Positions 14,900-24,170 of a DNA stretch of 28,815 nt are shown here, piece after piece (the first letter of the stretch is position 1; each line of letters opens with the position of its first letter). The notes under the pieces were generated by a model. The model had not been told where the DNA came from. It did no database searches and worked only from the letters and a program-made list of their open reading frames with translations. The DNA comes from Scatosoma sp045643825. Lineage in GTDB: Bacteria > Bacillota > Clostridia > Christensenellales > Borkfalkiaceae. The stretch is taken from assembly GCA_045643825.1 (NCBI GenBank), contig JAZRFV010000032.1, positions 1-28,815 on the forward strand, written 5' to 3'. Both the position numbers and the translations under genes were made by a program.

Positions 14900-16833
14900 G
14901 AGTCTTTAAGAAAGTATTATTAACCCTTGCCCTTGTACTTGGTACGACGGGGCTTTGTATGGGTAACGCGGCGGCGGTTTCGACGTCGGACGATTTTAAC
15001 TGTGCATATTCGGTATCGGGCAAGACGAGTGATTACGTGTATTATGGCTCGTCGGACGTAAAAACGTACACCGCGGAAGAAGCGGCGGCGGCAGGTGTGC
15101 CTGCGGGCTACGAAGGGGAAGTTATCGAGGTAATGGGCAGTACGAGCCGTGGCTTCCTTTTGGACTTTTCCGCACAGCAAATCCCTATGGGGCTTGTGGA
15201 AGCGTTAGAATTCCGCGTATACCTTGGGGTTAATTCGGCGAATGATGGTGTGAAATACCCCCAAATCCGTATCCCTAATCCCTATGCTCTTGGCTCGGAA
15301 TGGGTATTCCAAGAAGGTAAGGCTACCCCGACAGGGGAATGGACAACGGTTACCGTACCGGCTACGAAAAAGAATTTCCCCAGCCTTGGTGAAAACGGCT
15401 ATTTAAATAAATTTGAGTTGAGCGTGCGCAGTGAGGGTTCGATTGTGTTCTATGTGGACAGTATCGATTACGTGTTGAAGGCAAATGATAATGTTGCCCC
15501 CGTAATCAATTGTACGGAAGGGGAAACCTTTACTGCGGCTCTTGGCGAAGCCTTGGATTTTACCGTAACGGCAACGGATGCTCAGCAGGGTGCCGTACCC
15601 GTACAATACATTTGGGATAATGGCGTTGAGTTGAATGCAAACGGAACGCCCGTGAACGCTGGTATCTACAACTTGACATTGAAGGCTGTGGATTATTACG
15701 GCAATACCTCTACCAAGACGGTGAAGGTGAACGTGGTGGAAGCGGATAGAACGGCGCCTACGATTGCGTTGGATATTACCGAAGTGAAGACCATGGCTGG
15801 CGTGAAACCTATGTTGAAGGTGACTGCGACGGACGATAGTGGTAAATGCAGCGTAACGAAAACCTGGTCGGAGGGTGCTTTGGATAAGAAAGGTGGCTTG
15901 ACGACAGGTACGCATACTTGGACGATCGTTGCAACAGATATGTTTGGCAACAAATCGACCAAGACGGTGACCTTTATCGTAACCGCGAACGAGCCTGCTT
16001 ATTCTTTCGTAACGGACGAATCGGATATCTTTGGCGAACATACCGTAACCTTTGACGGGCAAGATCCTGTATCCGTAGGCTATGGTTTCAAGCTGGTGAA
16101 ACCTGCCGATCCTGTAAAAGAAGCGGATGCGGCGGCGAAATATACCTTCCTTGGCTGGTACTATGGGGATAAGGAATGGAATTTTGACACGGACGTGGTT
16201 ACGGAGGATATGGATTTACAATCCAAGTGGGAAGAAACCAAGCGTGTTTACCGTGTAACCTTTGAGGGTGTAAACGGTGTAAAAAAGGTGGAATACGGCA
16301 ACGTAATTCCCGAAAGTGCAATCCCTGCCGATCCTACGAAAGCGGCTACCATGAAGTACGAATTTACCTTCGACGGCTGGTACGTTGGGGATAAGAAATG
16401 GGATTTTGCTACGGACGTGGTAACGGGTGACGTTGTTTTGAAAGCGAAATTTATCGAAACACCTCGCCTTTATACGGTTACCTTTGACGGGGCAAATGCA
16501 ATCTCCGTAGGCTACGGCGAGAAGATAGAAAAGCCTGCTGATCCTACGAAGGAAGCAACTGCAACCCACCGTTACGAGTTTATCGGTTGGTACTATGGCG
16601 CTAACGAATGGAACTTTGAAACGGGTACGGTAACGAATGCAATGGATATTCAATCGAAGTGGCGTGAAATCGAGCTTGAGGTAGAAGCGCCTACGGTAGA
16701 TGATACGACGACGGAAGAACCCAGCGGTATTGCGGCGATCCTTGCCGGTTGCAGCGGTGTTGTGGGCTTGACGGGTACCATGGTCGCGTTGAGTATGGCG
16801 GCGGCCGTTCTTCTCAAGAAAAAAGAGGACTAA
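14896..16833 (+). CDS. Multidomain surface protein with Ig-like domains, InlB repeats and Cys-TM-KKKED tail
   Basis: This 645-residue protein is translationally coupled to the phosphatase lipoprotein. It has a signal peptide (1 to about 27), a carbohydrate-binding-like beta domain (35-195), two Ig/HYR-like domains (about 198-283 and 284-365; both begin with APVI or APTI), three InlB-type repeats (about 381-446, 451-521, 525-591; each contains a GWY-G core), and a short acidic/threonine linker. The tail has Cys619 in AGCSG, a hydrophobic helix, and ends KKKED. No LPxTG motif is present. The predicted role is display or adhesion partner for the phosphatase (inference from coupling and from the fused paralogue). 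Confidence 0.88.
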   Translation: MRVFKKVLLTLALVLGTTGLCMGNAAAVSTSDDFNCAYSVSGKTSDYVYYGSSDVKTYTAEEAAAAGVPAGYEGEVIEVMGSTSRGFLLDFSAQQIPMGLVEALEFRVYLGVNSANDGVKYPQIRIPNPYALGSEWVFQEGKATPTGEWTTVTVPATKKNFPSLGENGYLNKFELSVRSEGSIVFYVDSIDYVLKANDNVAPVINCTEGETFTAALGEALDFTVTATDAQQGAVPVQYIWDNGVELNANGTPVNAGIYNLTLKAVDYYGNTSTKTVKVNVVEADRTAPTIALDITEVKTMAGVKPMLKVTATDDSGKCSVTKTWSEGALDKKGGLTTGTHTWTIVATDMFGNKSTKTVTFIVTANEPAYSFVTDESDIFGEHTVTFDGQDPVSVGYGFKLVKPADPVKEADAAAKYTFLGWYYGDKEWNFDTDVVTEDMDLQSKWEETKRVYRVTFEGVNGVKKVEYGNVIPESAIPADPTKAATMKYEFTFDGWYVGDKKWDFATDVVTGDVVLKAKFIETPRLYTVTFDGANAISVGYGEKIEKPADPTKEATATHRYEFIGWYYGANEWNFETGTVTNAMDIQSKWREIELEVEAPTVDDTTTEEPSGIAAILAGCSGVVGLTGTMVALSMAAAVLLKKKED

Positions 16834-16841
16834 TATAGGCA

Positions 16842-16877
16842 AAAAATCGGTGTAAAAATTCTTTGCGCCGATTTTTC
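16842..16877 (+). terminator. Intrinsic terminator after the phosphatase/surface-protein pair
   Basis: AAAAATCGG (16842-16850) pairs with CCGATTTTT (16868-16876), and the inner TGTAAA/TTTGCG extends the stem through G-U pairs. Confidence 0.75.
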
Positions 16878-16909
16878 GGTATCCGATGGATGAAAAGTGA
16901 AAATAGAAT

Positions 16910-16927
16910 AAAAATTGCTCAATTTTT
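16910..16927 (+). promoter_or_regulatory. AT-rich hairpin directly before the ribosome-binding site of the fused phosphatase
   Basis: AAAAATTG (16910-16917) and CAATTTTT (16920-16927) can pair just upstream of AGGAGG. No convincing promoter for the gene was found in the 60 bases after the terminator, so expression may come from read-through or from an atypical promoter. Confidence 0.35.
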
Positions 16928-16938
16928 AGGAGGAAATT

Positions 16939-19900
16939 ATGATAAAGGGTAAGAAATTGGCGGTGCTTGTTTTAAGTATGCTTATGACGACGAGTGCTGG
17001 TGTCGCCGTACATTACGCGAAGGCGGATCCCCAACCGAAGGAGACGCAAATGACGCTTACCTCCGCAATGCAGGGGGATACGATTGCGTTGCTTTACGAG
17101 GATGTGGCGGAATTTGCTTTGGACTATGAAAAGAGCTCCGCAATCAATTATGCACCTACCTCGGGTGTGGCGTCCGATCGTTACGTGCCGAAGCCTGCAA
17201 CCATTTCTTGGGAAAATACTCGTGAGGATGCGTTGTATTATACTGTGCGTGTAGGTTTGCAATCGAACCTTTCCGACGCGGAAAGCTTCATCGTTTCCGA
17301 AACAACGGCGGATATTGATTATTTGTACTCTGCAAAGCATTACTACTACCAGGTATATGCCCATTATGATGGGGACGAGGTGGTGAAATCCCGTATCTTT
17401 GATTTCTATACGGCGGACATCCCTCGTACCGTGTATATCGAAGGGGTAACCAACACCCGTGATATCGGCGGTAGATACGTACAGGGTGGCGAATATCAGG
17501 TGAAGCAGGGTATGGTTTACCGTGGCGCGGAGGTGGATAGAGAGCTTGGCGCCATCACCGAGGAGGGTAGACGCGTGATGCTCTACGACCTTGGTATTAA
17601 GACCGACCTTGATATCCGTGGTGGTGACGTAAAGAACCCTACGGGCACCTCGCCAATTGACGCGTCGCTTAATTACGTGCACTTGGAAGCACCTTGGTAT
17701 ACACACATTAAGGAGGCGTCCTACAAGGAAGCCTTGACGACGGAAATCCGTACCTTTGCAAACCCGAACAATTATCCCATCTATTTCCATTGCTCGGTTG
17801 GTCGTGACCGCGCTGGTACTCTTTCCTTCCTTCTTGGGGCATTGCTTGGTGTGAGCGAGGATGATCTCTACCGCGATTATGAAATGAGCTTCTTCTCAAG
17901 GGTTGGTATGAAGGATGCGGCTCAATCCCAAGGCACTCATTTTAGTGCGATGCAAAATATTACGAGCACCGCAGATTATCTCAAAAATAACTATCCTGCA
18001 ACTACCTTGAATGGTAGTGTAGAAAGATTTGTAAAGGAATATCTCGGCATTACGCAGGCGGAGGTGGACAGCATCCGAAACACCCTTTTAGAGAAGGCGG
18101 ATTGCAAGGTGGATAACTCTGCTGTGAAGAATAATCGCGTACCTGCCCCTACCAATTTGGTGAAAAAGGGTGTTCAGGCGGTAAGTGAAGCGAGTGATTT
18201 TGCTTGCGTTTATTCGGCAAATCCTAACAAAGAACTTCACGGCTACGGCTCGTCCGTGGTGAATACATACACGGCAAGCGAGGCGGCGGCGAAGGGTGTC
18301 CCTGCAGGGTATGAAAACGAGGTGTTGGAGGTTATTCCTGTCGGGAGTGCAGTCCTTTGTGGGTTAATCCTTGATTTCTCGGCGGAAAAGATTCCTACCA
18401 ATATCTTAACGAGCGTGAGCTTCCGCGTGTACATAGGCTACACGGATGCGAATACGGGCAACTATCCCGCGATCCGTATCCCGAAACCCAACGAATCGGG
18501 TTGGCTTCACCAGGTGAACCAAGCCCAGGCGATGGGAGAGTGGATTACGGTTACCATCGACGGTAGTAAGTTTACTTCGGCGGCTACGGATGGTAAATTG
18601 GATACCTTTGAATTGAGCTTGCGTACGGACGCGAGGGTGCCTTTCTACATTGATAGTATTTCTTATGAAGTGAAGGCGAACGACGGAAACGCCCCTGTAA
18701 TCAATTACACGGGTAGTGATAGTATCGGCGTTGCACTTGGCGGTGCGTTGGGGCTTGACGTAACGGCAACGGATACACAAGAAGGTAACGTGGGTGTGCA
18801 ATATATTTGGGAAGACGGCGTTGCTCTCAATGAAAACGGCACCCCTACGAAGGTTGGCTCCTATCAATTGACATTGAAGGCGGCGGATTTCTACGGTAAT
18901 ACCGCAACGAAGGTGTTGACGGTAAACGTTATGGATGGCGATTCGGTTGCCCCTGTGATTGATATGGCGGTTTCCGAGGTGAAGGCGGTTGTTGGCGCAA
19001 AGCCCATGTTGACGATTAATGCAAGCGACAACAGCGGTGTTTGCAACCTTTCGACGGTTTGGTCGAACGGGGCATTGGATAGAAGTGGAAAATTGACGGC
19101 AGGTACGCATACCTGGACGATCACCGCAAGCGATACCATTGGCAACAAGACGACGAAAACCATTACCTTTATCGTGACGAAGGACGAACCTTCCTTCAAG
19201 AAGGTGACGGACGAAGCGAACGCGTTTGGCTCGTTCACGGTAACCTTTGACGGAAAAGATGCAATCGAGGTGCCTTACGGCTTTAAGATTAGCAAGCCTG
19301 CCGATCCTGAAAAAGAGGAAGAAAGAGGGGTGAAATATACCTTCCTTGGTTGGTACGTTGGCGATACGGAATGGAATTTTGAGACGGACGTAGTGACGGG
19401 CGACGTGGATTTACAAGCCAAGTGGCAAGAAACGAGACGTCAATATACGGTAGCCTTTGATGGGGTGCAGGCAACGGGTAAGGCGGAACACGGCAGACTT
19501 ATCCCTGAAAATATGATTCCTGCAGATCCCACGAAGGAATCGACGGATGGATATGATTATATATTCGACGGTTGGTACAAAGGCGACAAGAAATGGAATT
19601 TTGCAACGGACGTGGTAACCAGTAACCTTACCTTGACCGCAATGTTTATCGAGGTTCCTCGTCTTTATGAGGTTACCTTTGACGGTGAAAACGCTGTCTC
19701 CGTGGCATACGGCGCGAAGATTGAAAAACCTGCTGATCCCACGAAGGAAGCGACGGCTACCCACCGTTACGAATTTATCGGTTGGTATTATGGCGAAAAC
19801 GAGTGGAACTTTGAAACGGGTAGGGTAATGAATGCGATGGACCTTCAATCGAAGTGGAACGAGATTGCGATTGAGGTGGAAACCCCTCCTGTGGACAGCA

Positions 19901-20028
19901 CGGTGACGGAGCAACCCAACGGTATTGAGGCAATCCTTGCAGGTTGTAGCGGTGTTGTTGGATTGACGGGTACGGTGCTTGCACTTGGTGTGGCGGCGGT
20001 TGCCCTTCTCAAAAAGAAAGAAGACTAA
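16939..20028 (+). CDS. Surface-anchored phosphatase fused to Ig-like/InlB-repeat protein
   Basis: This 1029-residue chain combines the domains of the two preceding genes. A signal peptide of about 30 residues without a lipobox cysteine comes first, then a fibronectin-like domain (about 88-158), and a Y_phosphatase3 domain with TNTRDIGGRY at 171-180 and catalytic HCSVGRDRAG at 284-293 (Cys285, Arg291). A linker of about 30 residues (388-420) stands where the separate protein has its signal peptide. Then come the carbohydrate-binding-like domain (420-580), two Ig-like domains (585-745), three InlB repeats (about 765-830, 835-905, 909-973), and the tail with Cys1003 and final KKKED. TTTAGGAGG precedes the ATG. 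The phosphatase is therefore presented at the cell surface through its own anchor. Confidence 0.9.
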   Translation: MIKGKKLAVLVLSMLMTTSAGVAVHYAKADPQPKETQMTLTSAMQGDTIALLYEDVAEFALDYEKSSAINYAPTSGVASDRYVPKPATISWENTREDALYYTVRVGLQSNLSDAESFIVSETTADIDYLYSAKHYYYQVYAHYDGDEVVKSRIFDFYTADIPRTVYIEGVTNTRDIGGRYVQGGEYQVKQGMVYRGAEVDRELGAITEEGRRVMLYDLGIKTDLDIRGGDVKNPTGTSPIDASLNYVHLEAPWYTHIKEASYKEALTTEIRTFANPNNYPIYFHCSVGRDRAGTLSFLLGALLGVSEDDLYRDYEMSFFSRVGMKDAAQSQGTHFSAMQNITSTADYLKNNYPATTLNGSVERFVKEYLGITQAEVDSIRNTLLEKADCKVDNSAVKNNRVPAPTNLVKKGVQAVSEASDFACVYSANPNKELHGYGSSVVNTYTASEAAAKGVPAGYENEVLEVIPVGSAVLCGLILDFSAEKIPTNILTSVSFRVYIGYTDANTGNYPAIRIPKPNESGWLHQVNQAQAMGEWITVTIDGSKFTSAATDGKLDTFELSLRTDARVPFYIDSISYEVKANDGNAPVINYTGSDSIGVALGGALGLDVTATDTQEGNVGVQYIWEDGVALNENGTPTKVGSYQLTLKAADFYGNTATKVLTVNVMDGDSVAPVIDMAVSEVKAVVGAKPMLTINASDNSGVCNLSTVWSNGALDRSGKLTAGTHTWTITASDTIGNKTTKTITFIVTKDEPSFKKVTDEANAFGSFTVTFDGKDAIEVPYGFKISKPADPEKEEERGVKYTFLGWYVGDTEWNFETDVVTGDVDLQAKWQETRRQYTVAFDGVQATGKAEHGRLIPENMIPADPTKESTDGYDYIFDGWYKGDKKWNFATDVVTSNLTLTAMFIEVPRLYEVTFDGENAVSVAYGAKIEKPADPTKEATATHRYEFIGWYYGENEWNFETGRVMNAMDLQSKWNEIAIEVETPPVDSTVTEQPNGIEAILAGCSGVVGLTGTVLALGVAAVALLKKKED

Positions 20029-20034
20029 AAAAAT

Positions 20035-20070
20035 AAAATCGGCGTAAGGCGTTGCTTTACGCCGATTTTT
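20035..20070 (+). terminator. Intrinsic terminator of the fused phosphatase gene
   Basis: AAAATCGGCGTAA (20035-20047) pairs with TTACGCCGATTTT (20057-20069), ending in a T run. Confidence 0.85.
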
Positions 20071-20136
20071 ACCGCTATAAAGGGCAAAATGATAAAAACA
20101 TCGTAAAATATGAAACACTTTTAAGAGAAAACGCCC

Positions 20137-20165
20137 TTTACATATTGTAAAATTTGTAGTATAAT
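20137..20165 (+). promoter_or_regulatory. Sigma-A promoter of the 820-residue surface protein gene
   Basis: -35 TTTACA (20137-20142), a 17-base spacer, and a perfect -10 TATAAT (20160-20165). Confidence 0.8.
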
Positions 20166-20182
20166 AATGTATGAAATTATAA

Positions 20183-20202
20183 TTGCAGGAGTATGCCTGC
20201 AA
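20183..20202 (+). promoter_or_regulatory. Leader hairpin of the 820-residue surface protein gene
   Basis: TTGCAGG (20183-20189) and CCTGCAA (20196-20202) form a perfect 7-bp stem with a 6-base loop. It lies about 10 bases after the expected transcription start and has no U tract. It may stabilise the 5' end of an abundant surface-protein mRNA. Confidence 0.4.
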
Positions 20203-20230
20203 GGTTTTAGATACAATAGGAGGCAAAACA

Positions 20231-22693
20231 ATGAAAAAGACGATGAAAAAAATCGTAGGGTTTACCCTTGGTGCGGCGTTTGCTTTGACGCTTGGCGCAG
20301 GTGTATGCGGCGTTGTTAATTCGTACGACGAACCCACGGTAACCGCAAGCGCGGCAACTGTGACGAAGGATTTGTCGGGGTCGATTTACAACCTTAACCA
20401 ATATTACAATGGTGATTGGGGTACGCATGGTGATTTTAAAGAAGCAGGTTTGTACCGTTTCTGGATTAGTGCGGACAAGTCGCTTGTATGGAATGAAGGT
20501 GGTAGCTCTTTGAACGAGGCTGGTCGTGACGAAATGCTTAAATACATCAAGGTGAACGGTAAGACGATTGCGGATTGGCGTAGTGCATACGCAGCAGGTG
20601 AAACCAACAAAATCACTTGGACGGGTATGCCTGATAATGGGGCAGAGTCTCCTTTTACGATGCATACCAACATTGCTGCTGACGTAAACAGCAATGGGCA
20701 TATTTACGCACCTATCAGCGTAAGCGTTGCTCAACACGGTGAATTGGGTGGTGCAATCGATATGTACATCCCCGACAGCTTTATCTCCGAAGTAACCTCG
20801 ATTGAATTCTTGAAGGGGTTCGAATGGAACTACGGCGGTGAAGTGTTTGGTTTCAGCGAAAACGTAACGTTTGCTCGCAATTCCTTGAAGCTTACCTACA
20901 AGGTAGTAGGCGAACGCAACTTTGACATCGTAGAAACGTCGGTTACTTCCATTGACGGCTCTTATGGTAGAATCGAGCCCAGTAATGGTAAACTTGACCA
21001 GTTCCTTTCCTTCTATCTTGAAGAGGGTAAGCACGATTATCAACAAGGTAATACTGTTGCGGTTGCGGATAAGGATTTGTTGAGAAGTATTAACTTCTTC
21101 GATTATATCTTGATTGACGGCGTGCCCATGGGTTCGCTTTGGATTGACGCTGCTGGTAAATATGAAAACCCTTCAGAACAATTCTTCAACGTATGGGGTA
21201 GAACGGGTTCGTTCGGTCTTCGTTGGCCTCGTCAATTGATGAACGCAGGTACGACGGACAGCGTACAAGAAATCAAAATCCTTGCAGGTTGTCAATTCCC
21301 TTCCAAGACGAACGCGAACACCCTTTACCAAGTAAAAGAAGACATTACCTTTATTCGTCAGGAAAGCGGTGCTTTTGCGGATCCTAACTCCTTGATTGGT
21401 GCAAAGGACGTTGCTATCAATTGGGCAACGAAAGATGGCGAAGGAAAAGAATTGTTCAAGATTGATATTGATTGTGCGGATTGGGTTTACGACCTCGGCG
21501 CAAACGGAGATGCATACGATTTGAACTACTTTGACCCGAGCCGTGTTGAAATCCGTGATAATATCCTCATCAACGGTGTATCCGTATACGATATCAACAC
21601 GAAGGTAGACGATTCGGCTTACGAATATAAGACCGACCCTTCCAAATCGAATAGCACTCAACAAGCAAGTCCTAAAGATAAACAAAACTACGACGTATTT
21701 AAAAACCCCGTTGTTTTGTACGTGCAAAACAATGTTTTGAGCTTGCTTATCCACGAAGATTACATGAATACCCTTTGCAAGACCTTCGGTGACACCGTTA
21801 CGATCACCGTGAAGAAGGAAATTTGCAACAGCGCAAAGATTTCGGGTAAAGTTTTGACGGAAGATGTTACGGCGGTCGCTTATGGTATCGGTTACGACCT
21901 CGTGTTGATGGATGGTACGACCACGGTGGATACGATGTCTGTTTTGGGTGGCTTTGCAATCAGCGGTTTGCCTACCCTTACGGCGGATTACAAAACCTTT
22001 GCAGGTTGGGTGGATGCAAACGGCAACCCTGCACCTGCGGTAATGCCTGATGAAGCAATGACCCTCTACGCAAAGTGGAACTCTGTTCCTTACACCCTTA
22101 CCATCAAATATATGGATGGTCAAACGAAGAACTTCACCTTCGGTGTGGCTGTGGATGAAGAAATGGGCATTGCGTTAACGACTGCTGACCTTGCAGGTAT
22201 TTTGTCTGCTAATCTTCCCGAAGGCACGGATGATATCGGCTACGGTTATGCGGAAAAAGTTCCTTCTTACTTCAATTTGCAAGATTATGTATTTACCGTA
22301 ACGACCGTTCAGGTGAAATTCACGATTACCTTCGTTGGTGAAAACGGCGAAGATATCGGTATCGCGCCCATGGAATTTACCGCGAAGACGATTGACGATT
22401 TGCAGCTTCCCGCTGTTCCTGAAAAGGAAGGCTATAAGGGTGCTTGGAATAAGACGGTGGATAGAATTAGATTTGAAGACACCGTTTTGACGGCGGTTTA
22501 TACCGAAATCAGCAAAGAACCTGCTACTCCCGATACGCCTAACACCCCCAACAGCTCTGTTGATTCGGGTGCATCCGACGATACGGAAGACAAAGGCTCT
22601 ATTGGCTGTATGGGTACCATCGGTGGCTTGGCAAGCGGTATCGTAGCGCTTGGTGTTGCTGCGGTTGGCCTCTTGAAGAAAAAAGAAGACTAA
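20231..22693 (+). CDS. Large surface protein with InlB-like repeats and Cys-TM-KKKED tail
   Basis: The 820-residue protein starts at the ATG at 20231, eight bases after AGGAGG; the frame is open further upstream but that part lies in the leader hairpin. It has a signal peptide (MKKTMKKIVGFTLGAAFALT, cut near the ASA at about 40), then a roughly 500-residue beta-rich region with no family I can name, containing two similar halves. InlB-like modules follow near 555-625 (FAGWVDANG core) and 690-755. A Pro/Thr/Ser/Asp-rich linker precedes a tail with Cys793 in SIGCMG, a hydrophobic helix and KKKED. There is no phosphatase motif. It shares the tail, but little else, with the two preceding surface proteins. 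Confidence 0.85.
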   Translation: MKKTMKKIVGFTLGAAFALTLGAGVCGVVNSYDEPTVTASAATVTKDLSGSIYNLNQYYNGDWGTHGDFKEAGLYRFWISADKSLVWNEGGSSLNEAGRDEMLKYIKVNGKTIADWRSAYAAGETNKITWTGMPDNGAESPFTMHTNIAADVNSNGHIYAPISVSVAQHGELGGAIDMYIPDSFISEVTSIEFLKGFEWNYGGEVFGFSENVTFARNSLKLTYKVVGERNFDIVETSVTSIDGSYGRIEPSNGKLDQFLSFYLEEGKHDYQQGNTVAVADKDLLRSINFFDYILIDGVPMGSLWIDAAGKYENPSEQFFNVWGRTGSFGLRWPRQLMNAGTTDSVQEIKILAGCQFPSKTNANTLYQVKEDITFIRQESGAFADPNSLIGAKDVAINWATKDGEGKELFKIDIDCADWVYDLGANGDAYDLNYFDPSRVEIRDNILINGVSVYDINTKVDDSAYEYKTDPSKSNSTQQASPKDKQNYDVFKNPVVLYVQNNVLSLLIHEDYMNTLCKTFGDTVTITVKKEICNSAKISGKVLTEDVTAVAYGIGYDLVLMDGTTTVDTMSVLGGFAISGLPTLTADYKTFAGWVDANGNPAPAVMPDEAMTLYAKWNSVPYTLTIKYMDGQTKNFTFGVAVDEEMGIALTTADLAGILSANLPEGTDDIGYGYAEKVPSYFNLQDYVFTVTTVQVKFTITFVGENGEDIGIAPMEFTAKTIDDLQLPAVPEKEGYKGAWNKTVDRIRFEDTVLTAVYTEISKEPATPDTPNTPNSSVDSGASDDTEDKGSIGCMGTIGGLASGIVALGVAAVGLLKKKED

Positions 22694-22706
22694 TTACTTT
22701 TGATTG

Positions 22707-22741
22707 AAAAAATCCTCGGTTCGCGCCGAGGATTTTTTTTT
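22707..22741 (+). terminator. Intrinsic terminator of the 820-residue surface protein gene
   Basis: AAAAATCCTCGG and CCGAGGATTTTT (within 22707-22719 and 22726-22736) around TTCGCG, followed by more T. Confidence 0.9.
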
Positions 22742-22750
22742 GTGAAAGTA

Positions 22751-22779
22751 TGTACAAATCTAAAAAGCTGTGGTATAAT
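22751..22779 (+). promoter_or_regulatory. Extended -10 promoter of the transporter/GH2 operon
   Basis: TGGTATAAT (22771-22779) is an extended -10 with a perfect TATAAT. The -35 at 22751-22756 (TGTACA) matches 4 of 6 consensus positions with a 17-base spacer. Confidence 0.7.
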
Positions 22780-22808
22780 ATCCTTATATAAAATAAGAGG
22801 TGCAGGGT

Positions 22809-24170
22809 ATGAACGGAGTAAGACAAAGCTTTGGAAAACGGAATTGGTGGATTTTGGTTTTGTTCGGCCTGATTGGGCAAATTGCCTGGTCGGTAGAGAA
22901 TATGTATTTTAACCTGTTCGTTTACGAAACCATTGACCAAAATTTGAATGCGGTGACCTTGATGGTACAGCTGTCGGGGATTGCGGCAACGGTAACCACC
23001 TTGATTGCAGGTACACTATCCGATAAGACGGGCAATCGGCGTAGCTTTCTTTCCTACGGTTATATCATTTGGGGTGTAACGGTGGGGCTGTTTGGGTTCA
23101 TCTCCCCCGAGAATATGGCGACGATTTTCCAAACGACGATGGCGAAGGGCGTGACGATTGCACTCACGGTGGTAATCATAGGCGACTGCATAATGACCTT
23201 GTTTGGCTCGACTGCGAACGACGCGGCGTTTAATGCGTGGGTGACGGATAACACCGAGGAAAGCTTCCGTGGGAAGGTAGAAGGCGTTTTGTCCGTGTTG
23301 CCCCTTGTGGCGATGTTGATTGTTGCAGGCGGTTTTGGTATGCTCGTGGAAGGTATGGGCTATAAAATGCTGTTTTTGCTGCTTGGCGCGGTGATTACGG
23401 TGTGCGGTGTTGCAGGCGTATTCACGGTCAAGGATAGCCCTACCTTGCAGAAAAAGGGCACGATAAAGGACATTTTCTACGGCTTTAAGCCCAGCGTGGT
23501 GAAGGGGAATATGTCTCTCTATCTCACCTTGTGTATCGTGGGCGTTTATGGCATTGCGTGTCAAATCTTTATGCCGTATTTGATCATTTATATGAAAACC
23601 TACCTGCATTTTGAAACGATGGATTACAGCCTTGTATTTGGTGCGGCGATTGTGCTTGGTGCGGTGATTAACCTGCTCCTTGGTGGTTTGACGGATAAAA
23701 TGGACAAGGCGAAGTTGTTGTACGTTGCGGCAGGGGTGTTTATTCTTGGTTTGCTGGGTATGTACGTATCCCATTTTGATGGAAAATATCTCACGATGGC
23801 GATCTTTGGCTTGTTTGGCTTCGTGATGATTACGGGGTATATTTTGGTGGCGGCGTTGAGCGGTGCTTTGGTGCGCGATTATACCCCCGTAGACGACGCG
23901 GGAAAGTTGCAGGGCGTTCGTATGATTTTCAGCGTGCTGTTGCCTATGGTGATTGGGCCGATGATTGGCAACGCTATCAATAAGGCGGCGGGTGTCGTTT
24001 TGGAAAACGCAGGGGCGGATGCAATGACGACGCAATATATCCCTGTACCCACCATTTTCTTGGCGGCGGCAATTGTAGGGGCGTTGCTTTTTGCGGTAAT
24101 TCCTTGGTTGGTGAAATATAAAAATAAGACGGAAGCGGTGAAAGAAAATGAGATTGAAAACGAAATATGA
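22809..24170 (+). CDS. MFS transporter, SLC45/GPH-like sugar transporter
   Basis: The 453-residue protein has 12 predicted hydrophobic helices in two halves. WSVENMYFNLFVYETID after the first helix and the loop LSDKTGNRR between helices 2 and 3 resemble the SLC45/GPH-type sugar symporters. The substrate is not predictable from motifs. A GTG at 22800 is in frame, but GAGG lies eight bases before the ATG at 22809, so that start is used. The gene overlaps the downstream GH2 gene by 23 bases, which strongly suggests co-expression: transporter imports a glycoside and the glycosidase cleaves it inside the cell. Confidence 0.88.
   Translation: MNGVRQSFGKRNWWILVLFGLIGQIAWSVENMYFNLFVYETIDQNLNAVTLMVQLSGIAATVTTLIAGTLSDKTGNRRSFLSYGYIIWGVTVGLFGFISPENMATIFQTTMAKGVTIALTVVIIGDCIMTLFGSTANDAAFNAWVTDNTEESFRGKVEGVLSVLPLVAMLIVAGGFGMLVEGMGYKMLFLLLGAVITVCGVAGVFTVKDSPTLQKKGTIKDIFYGFKPSVVKGNMSLYLTLCIVGVYGIACQIFMPYLIIYMKTYLHFETMDYSLVFGAAIVLGAVINLLLGGLTDKMDKAKLLYVAAGVFILGLLGMYVSHFDGKYLTMAIFGLFGFVMITGYILVAALSGALVRDYTPVDDAGKLQGVRMIFSVLLPMVIGPMIGNAINKAAGVVLENAGADAMTTQYIPVPTIFLAAAIVGALLFAVIPWLVKYKNKTEAVKENEIENEI

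Noticed and set aside
20183..20230. Upstream extension of the 820-residue surface protein from TTG at 20183
   Set aside because: It would place residues through the leader hairpin and in front of a proper signal peptide. AGGAGG clearly serves the ATG at 20231.
23016..24035. Open frame of 339 codons on the minus strand
   Set aside because: It is antisense to the MFS transporter and rich in His, Arg and Asn without any motif.
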